NCBI GenBank assembly: GCA_022824465.1 | Contig: JAJDZV010000004.1 | Span: 434,001 to 498,000 of the forward strand | Length of the DNA stretch: 64,000 bases | Reading direction: 5' to 3' | From: Anaerolineae bacterium | GTDB lineage: Bacteria > Chloroflexota > Anaerolineae > Aggregatilineales > Phototrophicaceae | Shown here: positions 44,901-53,396 of the stretch, one piece after another | Numbering within the stretch: the first letter of the stretch is position 1 | How the letters are laid out: every line of letters begins with the position of its first letter | Position numbers and translations under genes: made by a program | Notes under the pieces: generated by a model | What the model saw: only the letters and a program-made list of their open reading frames with translations | Told to the model about the DNA's origin: nothing | Database searches by the model: none

Positions 44901-45496
44901 CGCTGCCCGCCTGGCGACCTGCGGACACACCGGTGATTGTCGGCGGCATCGTTCACGAACTGCTGCGCCATGGAAACGTTTCAGCGCTAAAGCCCATCAC
45001 CGATCGGCAACTCGGCGCCGTCGCCTGGGAGCACGGCGTGACCAATCCGGCTGCCCTGCGCCACGTCTCACGCGATGTCAAGGCAATGCTTTCGCTACAT
45101 TTGTCCAGCGATGTTTATCGCTGGGTGAGCGAGGCGCGCCGCGACTGCCGCCCGCTATTCACCGAGCTGCCTTTCATGTTCCGCGCAGACAAGCGCGTGA
45201 TCCATGGCGTCATTGATGCCGTTTTGCAGCAGCCCGATGGCGCATGGACAATTATCGACTACAAATCAAGCGTGGTCGCCGATGGCGCCTACGAAGAGCA
45301 TGCCAAACGTTTCCGATTGCAGTTGGGCGTTTACGCGGCCGCGCTGAGTCGGAAGCTCTCCCTTGATCGCCTGCCGCGGATCTTCGTCCACTACCTTCGC
45401 GGACCCCGCACCCTCGAGCTTGCTGCCGCCGACTGTCTGGCCGAGCTTGAGCGGCTGGAAGCCACCATTGACGAGTTGGTCGCGAATGATGTCTAA
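41948..45496 (+). CDS. addA: AddA-like UvrD-type helicase-nuclease subunit
   Basis: AddA is the 3'-5' helicase and nuclease subunit of the AddAB resection machine. The 1182-residue protein has Walker A AGAGSGKT (22-29), Walker B LLVDEFQDTN (about 363), motif IV GDPKQSIYQFRGAD, motif V VHASKGLEFPWVILAD (about 763), motif VI LLYVAATRAQDYLLV and, at the C-terminus, a PD-(D/E)xK domain with Asp1090 in VIDAVL and DYK at 1104-1106. All standard UvrD/Rep motifs are present, so unlike AddB this subunit looks fully active. Its end overlaps the next gene by 11 bases. Confidence 0.93.
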   Translation: MNATEQQAAAIHTRDKNLIVVAGAGSGKTRVLVERYLQLLADNPDWSVSALVAITFTRAAAFEMRDRVRQEMERRAQATREEHWARRLANLESARIDTIHGLCADLLRANAAQAAVDPEFDLLDETDAAILLDDVVSDTLAELDAELSLLFAHYDGFKIEAALKQMSLLNAEYPAPGDHGATFATWMADWEARAQIERARLIGSDQVKALGAIDALPGNDKLSDLVAQYRRYLDTIADASTGAEAAIQLMRQCHKDGAVGNKGTAKAWGSNAAKAEAAQTVKDLRTRLAEALDSIGDAPGELDRQAARLLPLWHQLLENIRQTYRERKRAAAQLDFDDLERLAARLLRDENVRVRYRGAEFKHLLVDEFQDTNTAQWQIIDSLADMRTGGSLFAVGDPKQSIYQFRGADVSVFNRVAQDFRANPAGLYLPLSVTFRSHRNLVAQFNALFERLMTRDDCSPSKDFEVTFDEPMRAFRAESPATPAIQLQLLDNEIRDQAGNPAASKRERRQRYSADDMRRWEANEIAMRILDAVESERQVYDKDSGQWRAIDFGDIAILFQSMANVTLYEDAFKSRELPFLTLAGRGYYDRQEVWDMLELLRFLHNPADDLALATVLRSPMFAFSDDLLFALRLIPAADDGASPPLPLWQALNLSAQTPAPGVEDADLPLLLHARVTLSNLRQISGRVTISELLRRALARTNYLAVLTSLPDGDRRRGNIEKLLHLAETSGKITLGKFSQYLSDLATREVREGEAHLEAGKAIRLMTVHASKGLEFPWVILADASWERGTQGAPTLLVNPEAGLSCQVYDAETNAYFDGFAHRRTAAIQSRKAAAERKRLLYVAATRAQDYLLVSGQVSHKKDQGWASKGWLQQLIDVLKLEDLELRPEQTRDLGGRPLSIVMPQAPPPTAATRRLVNAPADLWDFEASERDFPPCAPPLIKPLRLRDSPGLKHITASQIAEIGEYRLGLGDEERLNAASRFRQNALPAWRPADTPVIVGGIVHELLRHGNVSALKPITDRQLGAVAWEHGVTNPAALRHVSRDVKAMLSLHLSSDVYRWVSEARRDCRPLFTELPFMFRADKRVIHGVIDAVLQQPDGAWTIIDYKSSVVADGAYEEHAKRFRLQLGVYAAALSRKLSLDRLPRIFVHYLRGPRTLELAAADCLAELERLEATIDELVANDV

Positions 45497-46448
45497 GCTT
45501 GTCGCCTGGCTGCTGCCGGTTTGGGCGAAGACCCCGCTGCAAAACTCCGAATGGCTTCAGCCGCACGTCAAGACCTCGCGCCTACAATCATTCGCGCAAC
45601 TGCTGTCCCTTCTGCTGATGCTATTCGGCGGGTCGCTGGTTTATGCAATCGCGACCGGCCTTGACCAATCAAGCCAAAGCGCCTCGCTGCTGCTCTGGCA
45701 ATGCCTCTATTTTCCCACCCTGCTGCTGCAAGTCATCACCGCCGTCGCCGCCCTCTTCCTGGGCGCCAATGCCGTTGGCGCCCAACGCCGCGGCAATACC
45801 TGGGACCATCTACGCGTAACCGAAATCGGCGCGTCGCTGGCTTTGCGCGCACGCTGGTTAGACAGTCTGCATCGGCTGCGCGCGCCGGTCATCGCGATTG
45901 TCATCGTCCGGCTGATTCTCACGCTCGCTATGCTCGTCGAGACGACAGCATTTGGCGGCCACTATGTGACCATGCTCAGCGCAAATGGCGCAGCGCCTGC
46001 GGGCGCATGGCTGCTCGGCATCCTGCTATCCGCCCTGAGCGTGACGGCCAGCCTTCTGCTGCCACTAATAATGACGCTGTCGTTCGCCGCGCTCGGCATC
46101 CTGATAGCCATCGCTATCAACGATCGGCTATTTGCCGCCCTGATTCAGATCATATTGGCTTTCATGCTTGCGGCATTCGTCAGCGCCGCGTCTTCGCTCG
46201 TCGCCCATTTGCTATCGGGCAAGCTCCTTTTGCCGGACTGGTCCGTGAACTCGCTTATCCTGGTCTACAGCAGTCACGGCGATTGGGGACTGCTGCACAT
46301 GCATCTCGGAAGTCTGGGCGCGCTCTGGCGTCTGGCGCCGCTGGGCATCTTTATCAGCGGGGGACTTGCCGTCTTGGCGCTGGCGCAGACCATCATCGCC
46401 GACGGCTCAATCCGGCTGGCTGAGGGCATCGCGGAAAGGCAAAACTGA
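45486..46448 (+). CDS. Multi-pass membrane protein, ABC-2-like
   Basis: A 320-residue protein with about six or seven hydrophobic segments, including LLSLLLMLFGGSLVYAIA, LLQVITAVAALFLGANAVG, VIAIVIVRLILTLAMLVET and LAVLALAQTIIADG. The loop RRGNTWDHLRVTEIGASLAL resembles the cytoplasmic loop of ABC-2 type permeases, where a Trp-Asp/Glu motif contacts the ATPase, but no ATPase gene lies nearby. It starts inside the end of addA (ATG at 45486 or 45489), so it is translationally coupled to it. A connection with DNA repair is not evident. Confidence 0.6.
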   Translation: MMSKLVAWLLPVWAKTPLQNSEWLQPHVKTSRLQSFAQLLSLLLMLFGGSLVYAIATGLDQSSQSASLLLWQCLYFPTLLLQVITAVAALFLGANAVGAQRRGNTWDHLRVTEIGASLALRARWLDSLHRLRAPVIAIVIVRLILTLAMLVETTAFGGHYVTMLSANGAAPAGAWLLGILLSALSVTASLLLPLIMTLSFAALGILIAIAINDRLFAALIQIILAFMLAAFVSAASSLVAHLLSGKLLLPDWSVNSLILVYSSHGDWGLLHMHLGSLGALWRLAPLGIFISGGLAVLALAQTIIADGSIRLAEGIAERQN

Positions 46449-46566
46449 GTTGAGCCGACGCGCAAACTAATCTATGCTCGTTAACGGGTAAATCGCCAGC
46501 GGAGTTGTTCCTACAGTCTTGCGCGTCGCAGGCGCCAATATCTTGCCCTCCAACGGTTTTATTGTG

Positions 46567-46926
46567 TCACACACACTTTCCAAAGCATCGCGTGTTCCTA
46601 TCGGAATCCTCTAGCGTATCCTCATCGTCCAAATTGGCGCTTTCGCCATCTTCCGGATCTAGAAATTCAGTAGCATATATCGCGGTGAATATAAAATCGT
46701 GAAGCACATGCTTTGCCTCAAAGCTCGTTCCAAGTTAGACACTCTGCTCCACCGTTCTACCGCGACTACGATTCTGCTCGACACTGTTCTCCTGAGTATT
46801 GTTCCCTCGCAAGTACGACATTAGGAGCCCACGATTAAGCTGGGAATAGATCGACTTTGCACGATTTGTATCGAGGTAAATGTATTCACGGACGGAATTA
46901 CGTTTAGAATCAGAAACCACGCTCAA
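46567..46926 (-). pseudogene. Nonsense-interrupted DUF6414-like gene
   Basis: The frame starts MSVVSDSKRNSVREYIYLD, and REYIYLDTNRAKSIYSQL resembles the start of DUF6414 proteins as I remember them. After 63 codons a TAA (46735-46737) interrupts it, but the same frame continues with SFEAKHVLHDFIFTAIYA, which also fits that family, and ends at TGA (46567-46569). A CAA-to-TAA change would explain the break. The usual length is over 200 residues, so a later frameshift is likely as well; a different frame reads IGTRDALESVCDTIKPLEGK downstream. It overlaps the small membrane gene before it by four bases. Confidence 0.5.
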
Positions 46927-47114
46927 TTGCCCAAGTTCTCCATTCGAGTGTCTTTAACCTCATTGCTCAGTTCATTGTGCTTGTCACTTGCAGCAAGAAA
47001 CTTTCGATAGTTCCCGCTCTTTAAGTCGTAAATGAGATATAGACTCAGAGCAACTGAACCGAGAACGACAAGTAACAATACGATCACGAGAATTGTGAGG
47101 ATACCGGGATTCAT
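46923..47114 (-). CDS. Small single-pass membrane protein
   Basis: The 63-residue product has one long hydrophobic segment (GILTILVIVLLLVVLGSVAL) followed by a charged tail (NYRKFLAASDKHNELSNEVK) that could form a coiled coil. An in-frame ATG 13 codons earlier (47153) is possible; the one at 47112-47114 has GGGAATGGA before it. It is AT-rich and lies in the acquired-looking patch between the AddA group and the Nudix-like gene. Its stop overlaps the DUF6414-like start. Confidence 0.55.
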   Translation of the reverse strand: MNPGILTILVIVLLLVVLGSVALSLYLIYDLKSGNYRKFLAASDKHNELSNEVKDTRMENLGN

Positions 47115-47137
47115 TGTTCCATTCCCGCCGTACTCCC

Positions 47138-47542
47138 CTAATAACGAATGCATCCTATATGAAGTTGCAGTACAACAGTAAAAAGACTAACGGCGCCGGC
47201 CAAAAGAAAGACCAATGTAAACTTAGTTCCCGAGTCAAATCTCAAGTTCGGAACTTTGTCTTCCACATATACAAGAGTCAATAGGACAATATTTGCAATT
47301 CCCAGCAAGACGAGCATAAAACGCACGAAGAAGTAAAGGAGGATTCGCCCCGACCAACCGAAAGGCGCTCCATAAAAGTCAAATCCAGTTGCAGTAATAA
47401 GTCCCAGCGAGATAAGCAATAGCTCTATGCCATTTAGCAAGTCAAAAAGCGCTACTTCAACCTGTAAAAGAGTCGCGATCAAGATTCCCAATGCAAGTGG
47501 CAACAACGGCAAGCAGATACTTAGGCTAATCCATAACACCAT
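47138..47542 (-). CDS. Four-pass membrane protein in AT-rich patch
   Basis: The 134-residue protein has four hydrophobic segments (about 3-27, 31-54, 67-93 and 107-129), for example LLPLALGILIATLLQVEVAL and RFMLVLLGIANIVLLTLVYV. Its base composition and codons (many ATA, AAA and AGA) differ from neighbours: sampled lines here have about 40 percent G+C against over 60 percent outside. It is the first of three closely packed minus-strand genes, overlapping or touching the next. Function unknown. Confidence 0.6.
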   Translation of the reverse strand: MVLWISLSICLPLLPLALGILIATLLQVEVALFDLLNGIELLLISLGLITATGFDFYGAPFGWSGRILLYFFVRFMLVLLGIANIVLLTLVYVEDKVPNLRFDSGTKFTLVFLLAGAVSLFTVVLQLHIGCIRY

Positions 47543-47704
47543 ATGAATGATCTACTTCTTGAAAGTGCCATTCACCTTCGGAAATCCCTCGCCGAATCAT
47601 TCATGCTGAGTTCAACGTGCGCAGGCCGTCCCATAGGCGAGAACAACGTCTTGTGGTATAGGAAAGATTGCACCTTCTTCGAGTAAACTACTGCAACCTA
47701 ATCC

Positions 47705-48781
47705 ATGCCTCTGAACACTCGCGACTACCAAAACATGACCGACTATCTGCGACATTTGTACCAGGTCGAGCCCTTTACCCGCGCCGGCATCAATCATCCC
47801 GTAACCGTTGCCTATCCGTCAGAGCCACAGATTCATGACATCGACAGCCTGCTCGATCCCACTCCACCCTCGCCGGAATCTCGCGATTTTGCCGTCTATG
47901 ATTACAGCTACTTGCACGACCTGCAGAACAGCAAACCGGGCTGGCGCAATAGAGAGACCTTTACGCTGAAAGCGATCCGACGCAAGCCGCTTAGGCTTCG
48001 CGGCGCCATCGGAAGCTACTACGACATGCTGGCCACCTGTGCCGCGCTTGAACGCGAGCTGCGCGACGCTGTCGCCGAAGGCACGATGCGCGCGCCATCT
48101 CGCGTCCGCTATCACCGTCGCATATCGCCGAAGGCCGCGCTGACCCATGGCCTCGGCCGCAGCGCGACCATCGGAATCGGCGCGCTCACTGTCTTCAACG
48201 ACGGCGAGCGCTACCGGGCGATCTTGGCTCGGCGCTCGGCAGCAACTGCGATTGACAGCGGCAAGTTCGAAGTCTTGCCCGCCATGATCTTTCAACCGAC
48301 GACGGAGAACTTCGCCGATCCGCGCGAGTGGAGCGCCAAACATCAGATCCTGCGGGAAGTGCTCGAAGAACTTTTCGATTTCCCCGAACAGACGCAGCCG
48401 TCCCGCTGGGACTTCTTCTATCACCACCCGGCCCTGGTTTACCTGCAAGACCTGCTCGAGACCGGACGCGCGCAGTTGTGCGCCACCGGCATCGTCTTTA
48501 ACCTGCTCACCTTGCGTCCCGAGATCGGCGCCTTGCTGCTGATTCACGATCCCGCATGGTTTCGCCGGATTACTGCGCCCGACAGTGATACGCCGTTCGC
48601 CACCGCCGACGAGACGCTAGGCGGCAGCGTCGTCCTTGCGCCCATCGACGCCGACGAAGACTTTCTCGCTTGTTTTCCGCCCGAACTCCACTTGATGATG
48701 CCAGCGCAGGCGACGGCGACCCTCTGGCTCGGCATTGATCTCGCCCGCCGCGAAATCGGACGCGCGCGCAGCATAATCTAA
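47705..48781 (+). CDS. Divergent Nudix-like protein
   Basis: The 358-residue protein has a C-terminal half with features of a Nudix fold: TIGIGALTVFNDGERYRAIL, LARRS and SGKFEVLPAMIFQP, followed after an insertion by HQILREVLEELFDFPE, which resembles the RExxEExG helix of the Nudix box but lacks the glycine-rich lead. The N-terminal half starts with TRDYQNMTDYLRHLYQVEPF and is not recognised. The frame starts with an ATG at 47705 just beyond the AT-rich patch. It may hydrolyse a nucleoside diphosphate derivative, but the box is incomplete, so this is uncertain. Confidence 0.55.
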   Translation: MPLNTRDYQNMTDYLRHLYQVEPFTRAGINHPVTVAYPSEPQIHDIDSLLDPTPPSPESRDFAVYDYSYLHDLQNSKPGWRNRETFTLKAIRRKPLRLRGAIGSYYDMLATCAALERELRDAVAEGTMRAPSRVRYHRRISPKAALTHGLGRSATIGIGALTVFNDGERYRAILARRSAATAIDSGKFEVLPAMIFQPTTENFADPREWSAKHQILREVLEELFDFPEQTQPSRWDFFYHHPALVYLQDLLETGRAQLCATGIVFNLLTLRPEIGALLLIHDPAWFRRITAPDSDTPFATADETLGGSVVLAPIDADEDFLACFPPELHLMMPAQATATLWLGIDLARREIGRARSII

Positions 48782-48856
48782 GGGAGCGGTGATAGTCGAG
48801 TACATGGCAACCAATAAACCTGTCTCGAATACCATTGGATGTACCGGCGATCCTTG

Positions 48857-48918
48857 CTCGCCCGCATCAGATTCGCCGAAGGGGCATGACTATATCTTCG
48901 TGATTCACCACTCCCTGG
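48857..48918 (+). repeat. Dispersed 60-bp element, copy A (upstream of peroxiredoxin 1)
   Basis: CTCGCCCGCATCAGATTC, then GCCGAAGGGG and TATCTTCGTGATTCACCA. It aligns with copy B at 55723-55785 and, reversed, with copy C at 63428-63483. Confidence 0.6.
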
Positions 48919-48930
48919 TCTAACGCCCGC

Positions 48931-48959
48931 TGCAACATTTCTGCCAACTGCGCTACAAT
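48931..48959 (+). promoter_or_regulatory. Promoter of peroxiredoxin 1
   Basis: TGCAAC (48931-48936) and TACAAT (48954-48959) are separated by 17 bases. The -10 is the recurrent GCTACAAT form. Confidence 0.45.
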
Positions 48960-48989
48960 CAGCCGGCAGAACAAACAAAGGAGATTGCC

Positions 48990-49451
48990 ATGCCAGCCAT
49001 TGGCGAGATCGCGCCGGATTTCGAACTGCGCAACCAAAACGGCGAAATCGTGAAGCTGAGCGATTACCGCGGCAAGAAGGTCCTGCTCTTTGCTTACCCT
49101 AGAGCCGGCACGCCCGGCTGCACGACGCAAGCCTGTGGTTTCCGCGACAACTTCGCGCAGATAGAAACAGCGGACGCCGTCGTGCTCGGGCTAAGTCCGG
49201 ACGAACCAGCCGCGCTGGCAAAGTGGATCGAGGAAGAATCCCTTGGATACGACCTGCTCTCCGATCCCGATCATCAAGTGCTAGAAGCCTGGGACGCCTG
49301 GGGCGAACGGTCGATGTACGGCAAAATATACATGGGCGTGATCCGCTCACACTGGATCATCGGCGCGGACGGACGGGTGCTCGACGCGCAGGTCAAGATC
49401 AGCCCGAAGAAAAGCATCGAAAAAGCGCTGAAATTCCTGGCTGTCGAATAA
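48990..49451 (+). CDS. Peroxiredoxin, BCP/PrxQ type (first copy)
   Basis: A 153-residue thiol peroxidase that reduces hydrogen and alkyl peroxides. The peroxidatic Cys is in RAGTPGCTTQACGF, with a resolving Cys five residues later (C-x4-C), as in BCP. The fold markers DFELRNQNGEIVKLSDYRGK and LLSDPDHQVLEAWDAWG are present. AAAGGAG supports the ATG. A paralogue lies at 55863; both are preceded by the same 60-bp element. Confidence 0.93.
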   Translation: MPAIGEIAPDFELRNQNGEIVKLSDYRGKKVLLFAYPRAGTPGCTTQACGFRDNFAQIETADAVVLGLSPDEPAALAKWIEEESLGYDLLSDPDHQVLEAWDAWGERSMYGKIYMGVIRSHWIIGADGRVLDAQVKISPKKSIEKALKFLAVE

Positions 49452-49548
49452 GCGACATCGCCACTTGCTGCAAACTATCCCGCCCTGTAATCGCCAGTCT
49501 GGTACAATGACGGCGCATGGTTAAGAACTCGGCGCCGGGCTTGGCGAA

Positions 49549-51021
49549 ATGAAAACTCCATTGGCTGCTGCTCTTGCGGCGTGTTTGCTGCTTTGCGCTT
49601 GCCGCGCCCGGCAAGACAGCGCCGACCGCATCCAATCGGCCGCGCCGGAAATCGTATACGTGACGCCGACGCCCATCCCTACGCTTGTGCCCACCGCCAT
49701 CCGCTTCTCTCCCACAGACGCGCCTGTCGTATCCGAAGAGAGAACATCGCGCATCACCGCCGCCAACTGCGAAGCGGCGCTGGTTGCGTACTACGCCGCC
49801 GCCAGCGACAGTTGCCTCGCCGGTCCAACCGGCTACTTCTGCAACGGCGGTTTGCCGCCCAAGCTTGATCCCGCTTCCGACGCGCTTAGCAAACCCGCTG
49901 ATCTGGCGGAAGCCGAGAAGATTGAACGCCTGCAAAGTCCGCCGCTGTCGGCCGCCAATGGCGGCGGCTTGCTCTGGCTGCGCCTTGAGAAGAACATCCT
50001 CATGGACGCGCTGATTATTGGCAGCGTCAACATCAGCAATCGCGTCTCGGCGGAAACCGGCTTGGCTCGCTGGCGATCAATCACCATCGAGAGCGGGGCC
50101 GCCGCATCGGATTGCGCCGCCTTGCCCTCTGTCGGCGCTATGGTCGTGCAAGGCCTATACGGACAAACAGCCAGCGCCTTCATCAACGGCGTCGCCACCG
50201 AAATCAACGGGACGCTCATCGTGCTCACGCAAGCCGACACCACCAAATTCATCACGATTGAGGGCACGGTCTTGATGGTCGCCTACGGGCAATCCGTGAC
50301 GCTGAATGTGGGAGAACAGCTCAACCTGCGTTATGAGCCGGGCGACTGGAATCGACCGGCGCAGTTGCCCGGCGCGCCCGTCCTGCTGGAATACGACCTC
50401 ATCAAGAACATTCCCATTCGACTCTTTGACCGACCAGTGCCGATCCCGCAGCCAGGATACGCCCAGACCCAAGGCGGCGTGAACATGCGCGTCGAACCCG
50501 ACATTAACTCGAAGCTACTCTTCCAGGTGCCGGCCGGCGAGACGATGGGCATTCTAGGCAAAAGCAGCGACGGCAAATGGCTGCACATCCGCTTCGGCAA
50601 TGGCGATACCGGCTGGATGAGCGCCGAATTGCTGGCGGGCCGTCACGGGTTAATCCACAACGTCTACGATCGCACGCCGGAGCCGCCGCAGCGTTACGGC
50701 GACTATGCCGATAGCGCCAAAGTCAGCGTGCCCCGGGGCGGCAACCTGCGCGCCGCGCCCGATACCGCCTTCCGCGTCAAGCGCACCTTGCCTTTTGGCA
50801 TGGCGGTTAAGCTGCTCGCCCGCAGCCCCTATAGCCCCTGGGTCAAGGTCGAAGCCGGCGACGATACCGGCTGGATGGCGCTTTTCACGCTCGAGACCGA
50901 GGCGGTCATCAGCTCGCTGCCAATTGACTATGACGTGCCGCTGCCGCCCCGCGCAACGCCAACGCCCTCCTTTAGCTTCGGCGGCGGCCACGCATATCCC
51001 GACCCCGAAAGCGGCTACTAA
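49549..51021 (+). CDS. Lipoprotein with two SH3-type domains
   Basis: The 490-residue protein has a signal peptide with a lipobox (ACLLLCACRAR), so it is probably anchored to the membrane by a lipidated Cys. A Pro/Thr-rich linker follows. Two bacterial SH3 domains occur at about 302-362 (GGVNMRVEPDINSK, GDTGWMSAELL) and about 385-450 (RGGNLRAAPDTAFRV, GDDTGWMALFTLE), and the C-terminal end has PRATPTPSFSFGGG. It probably binds cell-wall material or protein. Its stop overlaps the stop of the opposite-strand membrane gene by four bases. Confidence 0.83.
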   Translation: MKTPLAAALAACLLLCACRARQDSADRIQSAAPEIVYVTPTPIPTLVPTAIRFSPTDAPVVSEERTSRITAANCEAALVAYYAAASDSCLAGPTGYFCNGGLPPKLDPASDALSKPADLAEAEKIERLQSPPLSAANGGGLLWLRLEKNILMDALIIGSVNISNRVSAETGLARWRSITIESGAAASDCAALPSVGAMVVQGLYGQTASAFINGVATEINGTLIVLTQADTTKFITIEGTVLMVAYGQSVTLNVGEQLNLRYEPGDWNRPAQLPGAPVLLEYDLIKNIPIRLFDRPVPIPQPGYAQTQGGVNMRVEPDINSKLLFQVPAGETMGILGKSSDGKWLHIRFGNGDTGWMSAELLAGRHGLIHNVYDRTPEPPQRYGDYADSAKVSVPRGGNLRAAPDTAFRVKRTLPFGMAVKLLARSPYSPWVKVEAGDDTGWMALFTLETEAVISSLPIDYDVPLPPRATPTPSFSFGGGHAYPDPESGY

Positions 51022-53396
51022 GGCGCCTCTAAGCGTATCCTTGCCAGAGGAATGCTGTCGCCGATCACCTCGCCGCTTTCATCAGTCGCCGTCGGGCGAT
51101 AGCCGTTTCCGCAGTTTCCCGCTGGCATTGGCTCGCAGGTGTACAAACCTACTATGAGTGCGTAATCGTCCGAAGGAATATGCTCAGGCAAGCGCAATTC
51201 GTAACTGTCGAGGATATAACCCTCGGGTCCCCAGGCTCGCGTGTTGACCGAGCCGGGACGGGTCTTGTCAACCTGCAGGTGAACTGCCCCGCCCGACGAC
51301 AAATGAATGAAGCTCGAAAAGTCAATCTCCGGCGCTTCCAGCGCGTACCAGAAAAGGTCCAAAACGAGCACATCTCCCGGTCGGAATCGTTCCGCGTTGA
51401 GACTGTACCCGAGAAGTCGAATGGCGCCGTCCAGCGTGTAACTGCGGCGAACTTGCGCCGGCAGCGCCTCGCCAGGCGGGGAGTTGATCCAGGCGACGCC
51501 TTCGCGGAAAGTGATGAGCAGGCAAAGCAAAGCCAGACACCCGCCGAGCAAGATGCCGCGGACCGCGTTGCGCCCGAGCGGCGGGACCCGCCAATAGGGA
51601 CGCTCAGGTATCGTAAACCGAGACAAAACTGCGGCGGTGAGACCAGCGCAAACGATCGAGAGCAATGACAAGTGCGCTGCGAAATCCCGGATTGGCGTCG
51701 AGCCAAGATAGACGCGCAAGACGTGGTCGCCAGCCGGAACCGGCGCCGTTATGAAGCCGTTTCGCTCCGATGGCATTATGCCAAGCTCCCGCCCGTTGAG
51801 CTCCGCCCGCCAGCCTAGCCAGTACAGGTTGTAGATTTCGGCGACGAATGCGATTTCAGTTGTAACCCGCCAAGAAAGTGATTGCGGCGAATTATGAAGC
51901 AATTCCGCCTCCGCGCCCGCCGGCAGCGTCGCGCGGTTCAGTTTGTCTACCGGATAACCGTCGCCGTAGTCCGTCATCAAGCTCCAGGACGCCCAGGGAA
52001 ATCGATCCGAATCTCGCGGCAAGAATTCGTTGGAAGCGGTCGTGCCCAGATGTCCTTCGTATTCCGCTGCATGGAGAGCGGCGATGGATGTATCAAGTGT
52101 ACGATGTTCCCAATTAGGCACATACAGCAGCGGTATGACCGCCACTATCGGCAGGGCGGCGCACATGGCAATGGCGCCAATTTGATACCGCCTGTCCAGA
52201 CGATCTAGCCACAAGCCATTCATCCCCCCGGCGATGGCAAGACAGGCCGCGACCGGCCCCAAGAACCGCCACGGAAACTGCATGAACTGCAGCGGACGCA
52301 AGCCATTCCACAAGCCCTCCGCCGCCGGCAGCATCAAGCCAATGAGAAGGCACGCAACAACAGCAAAGCATGTCAAACCCAGGAAGGTCTGCGGGTGACG
52401 AGTGCGATAACCGCGGATGTATAATCCTAGCGCAGTCACCACGCCCGAACCGGCCAATCCCCATTGCGCTAGACCCAGCGCATGCACCGGGCGCAGGGCG
52501 ATTTGGGCGCCGATATCGGCGATAGGCGTCGGCGAAAACAAAGTCTCCAGGCGAATGAGAGACCACTGTTTGCCAACGATGCTCGCGACCAGAAGATTCT
52601 CCAGTTGCACCGAATCTCTTTCCAATACCACCGGCAGCCAGAAAGTCGCGGAGCCGAATATGCCCAGCGCCAGCGCCAAGGCCGCCAAAGCGCCGCCGCG
52701 CGCGGTCATCTGGCTCGCCTCGCGATTGAACCATTGAAGGAGAGTCTCAAAGGCGATCCAGGCGAAAGCCATTCCCGTCAGGACCACAGCCATCAAATTG
52801 TGGGAGTTGACCAACCCGATTTGCAGCAAACACGCCAGCAAAAAGTTGCCCGCGCTCGGCTTGTCACGCAGAGCGTCGACGCGCCACAGCAAGAGCGGAA
52901 ACAAGGCCAATGCCAACAACTCGGGATATGCGCCGCGCGCGTATGCCTCCGTATACATCAGATATGGGCTGTACACATAGAGCAAGCCCGCGATTACCGC
53001 GCCAAGCCGTCCGCTGCGCCGCTTGCAGAATAGATACATGCCGCCGCTGCTGGCGAACAAGCACAATGCCAGCAGCCAGCGCAATGCGTTGAGCGCGTCC
53101 ATGCCGAAGACGAATTGAAGAAGCGCCGCCAGCATATATGAAAGTCTGGCGTAGAAATGAAACAGGGGCGAGCCATAACCAAAGTACATGCCCTCGGCCC
53201 AACTGGGAAACAGCAGACCCTGCTCCCAGCTGCGCGCCATCTCGGCCGCGCGAAAGCTGTGAGTCGTCGTGTCATGTCCTTTTGACAGGCCGGGATTGCT
53301 GACAAGCGGTATGACAACAAACAGCGTCAGAAGCAGCGCCAGGATAAGACCGTGATCCGCTCGGACCCGCAAACTGCTCAAAGAGGCAACGTTCAT
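51018..53396 (-). CDS. Large multi-pass membrane protein, PTPS-related/YfhO-like
   Basis: A 792-residue protein with about twelve membrane helices. The N-terminal signature LSKGHDTTTHSFRAAEMARS and YFGYGSPLFHFYARLSYML match the family of 6-pyruvoyl-tetrahydropterin-synthase-related membrane proteins, which resemble polyisoprenyl-phosphate-dependent glycosyltransferases. After about residue 540 an extracytoplasmic domain follows, and the last 160 residues form a beta-rich domain after a membrane helix. A function in cell-surface glycan synthesis is inferred. The ATG at 53394-53396 was chosen over a start 45 codons upstream. Confidence 0.75.
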   Translation of the reverse strand: MNVASLSSLRVRADHGLILALLLTLFVVIPLVSNPGLSKGHDTTTHSFRAAEMARSWEQGLLFPSWAEGMYFGYGSPLFHFYARLSYMLAALLQFVFGMDALNALRWLLALCLFASSGGMYLFCKRRSGRLGAVIAGLLYVYSPYLMYTEAYARGAYPELLALALFPLLLWRVDALRDKPSAGNFLLACLLQIGLVNSHNLMAVVLTGMAFAWIAFETLLQWFNREASQMTARGGALAALALALGIFGSATFWLPVVLERDSVQLENLLVASIVGKQWSLIRLETLFSPTPIADIGAQIALRPVHALGLAQWGLAGSGVVTALGLYIRGYRTRHPQTFLGLTCFAVVACLLIGLMLPAAEGLWNGLRPLQFMQFPWRFLGPVAACLAIAGGMNGLWLDRLDRRYQIGAIAMCAALPIVAVIPLLYVPNWEHRTLDTSIAALHAAEYEGHLGTTASNEFLPRDSDRFPWASWSLMTDYGDGYPVDKLNRATLPAGAEAELLHNSPQSLSWRVTTEIAFVAEIYNLYWLGWRAELNGRELGIMPSERNGFITAPVPAGDHVLRVYLGSTPIRDFAAHLSLLSIVCAGLTAAVLSRFTIPERPYWRVPPLGRNAVRGILLGGCLALLCLLITFREGVAWINSPPGEALPAQVRRSYTLDGAIRLLGYSLNAERFRPGDVLVLDLFWYALEAPEIDFSSFIHLSSGGAVHLQVDKTRPGSVNTRAWGPEGYILDSYELRLPEHIPSDDYALIVGLYTCEPMPAGNCGNGYRPTATDESGEVIGDSIPLARIRLEAP

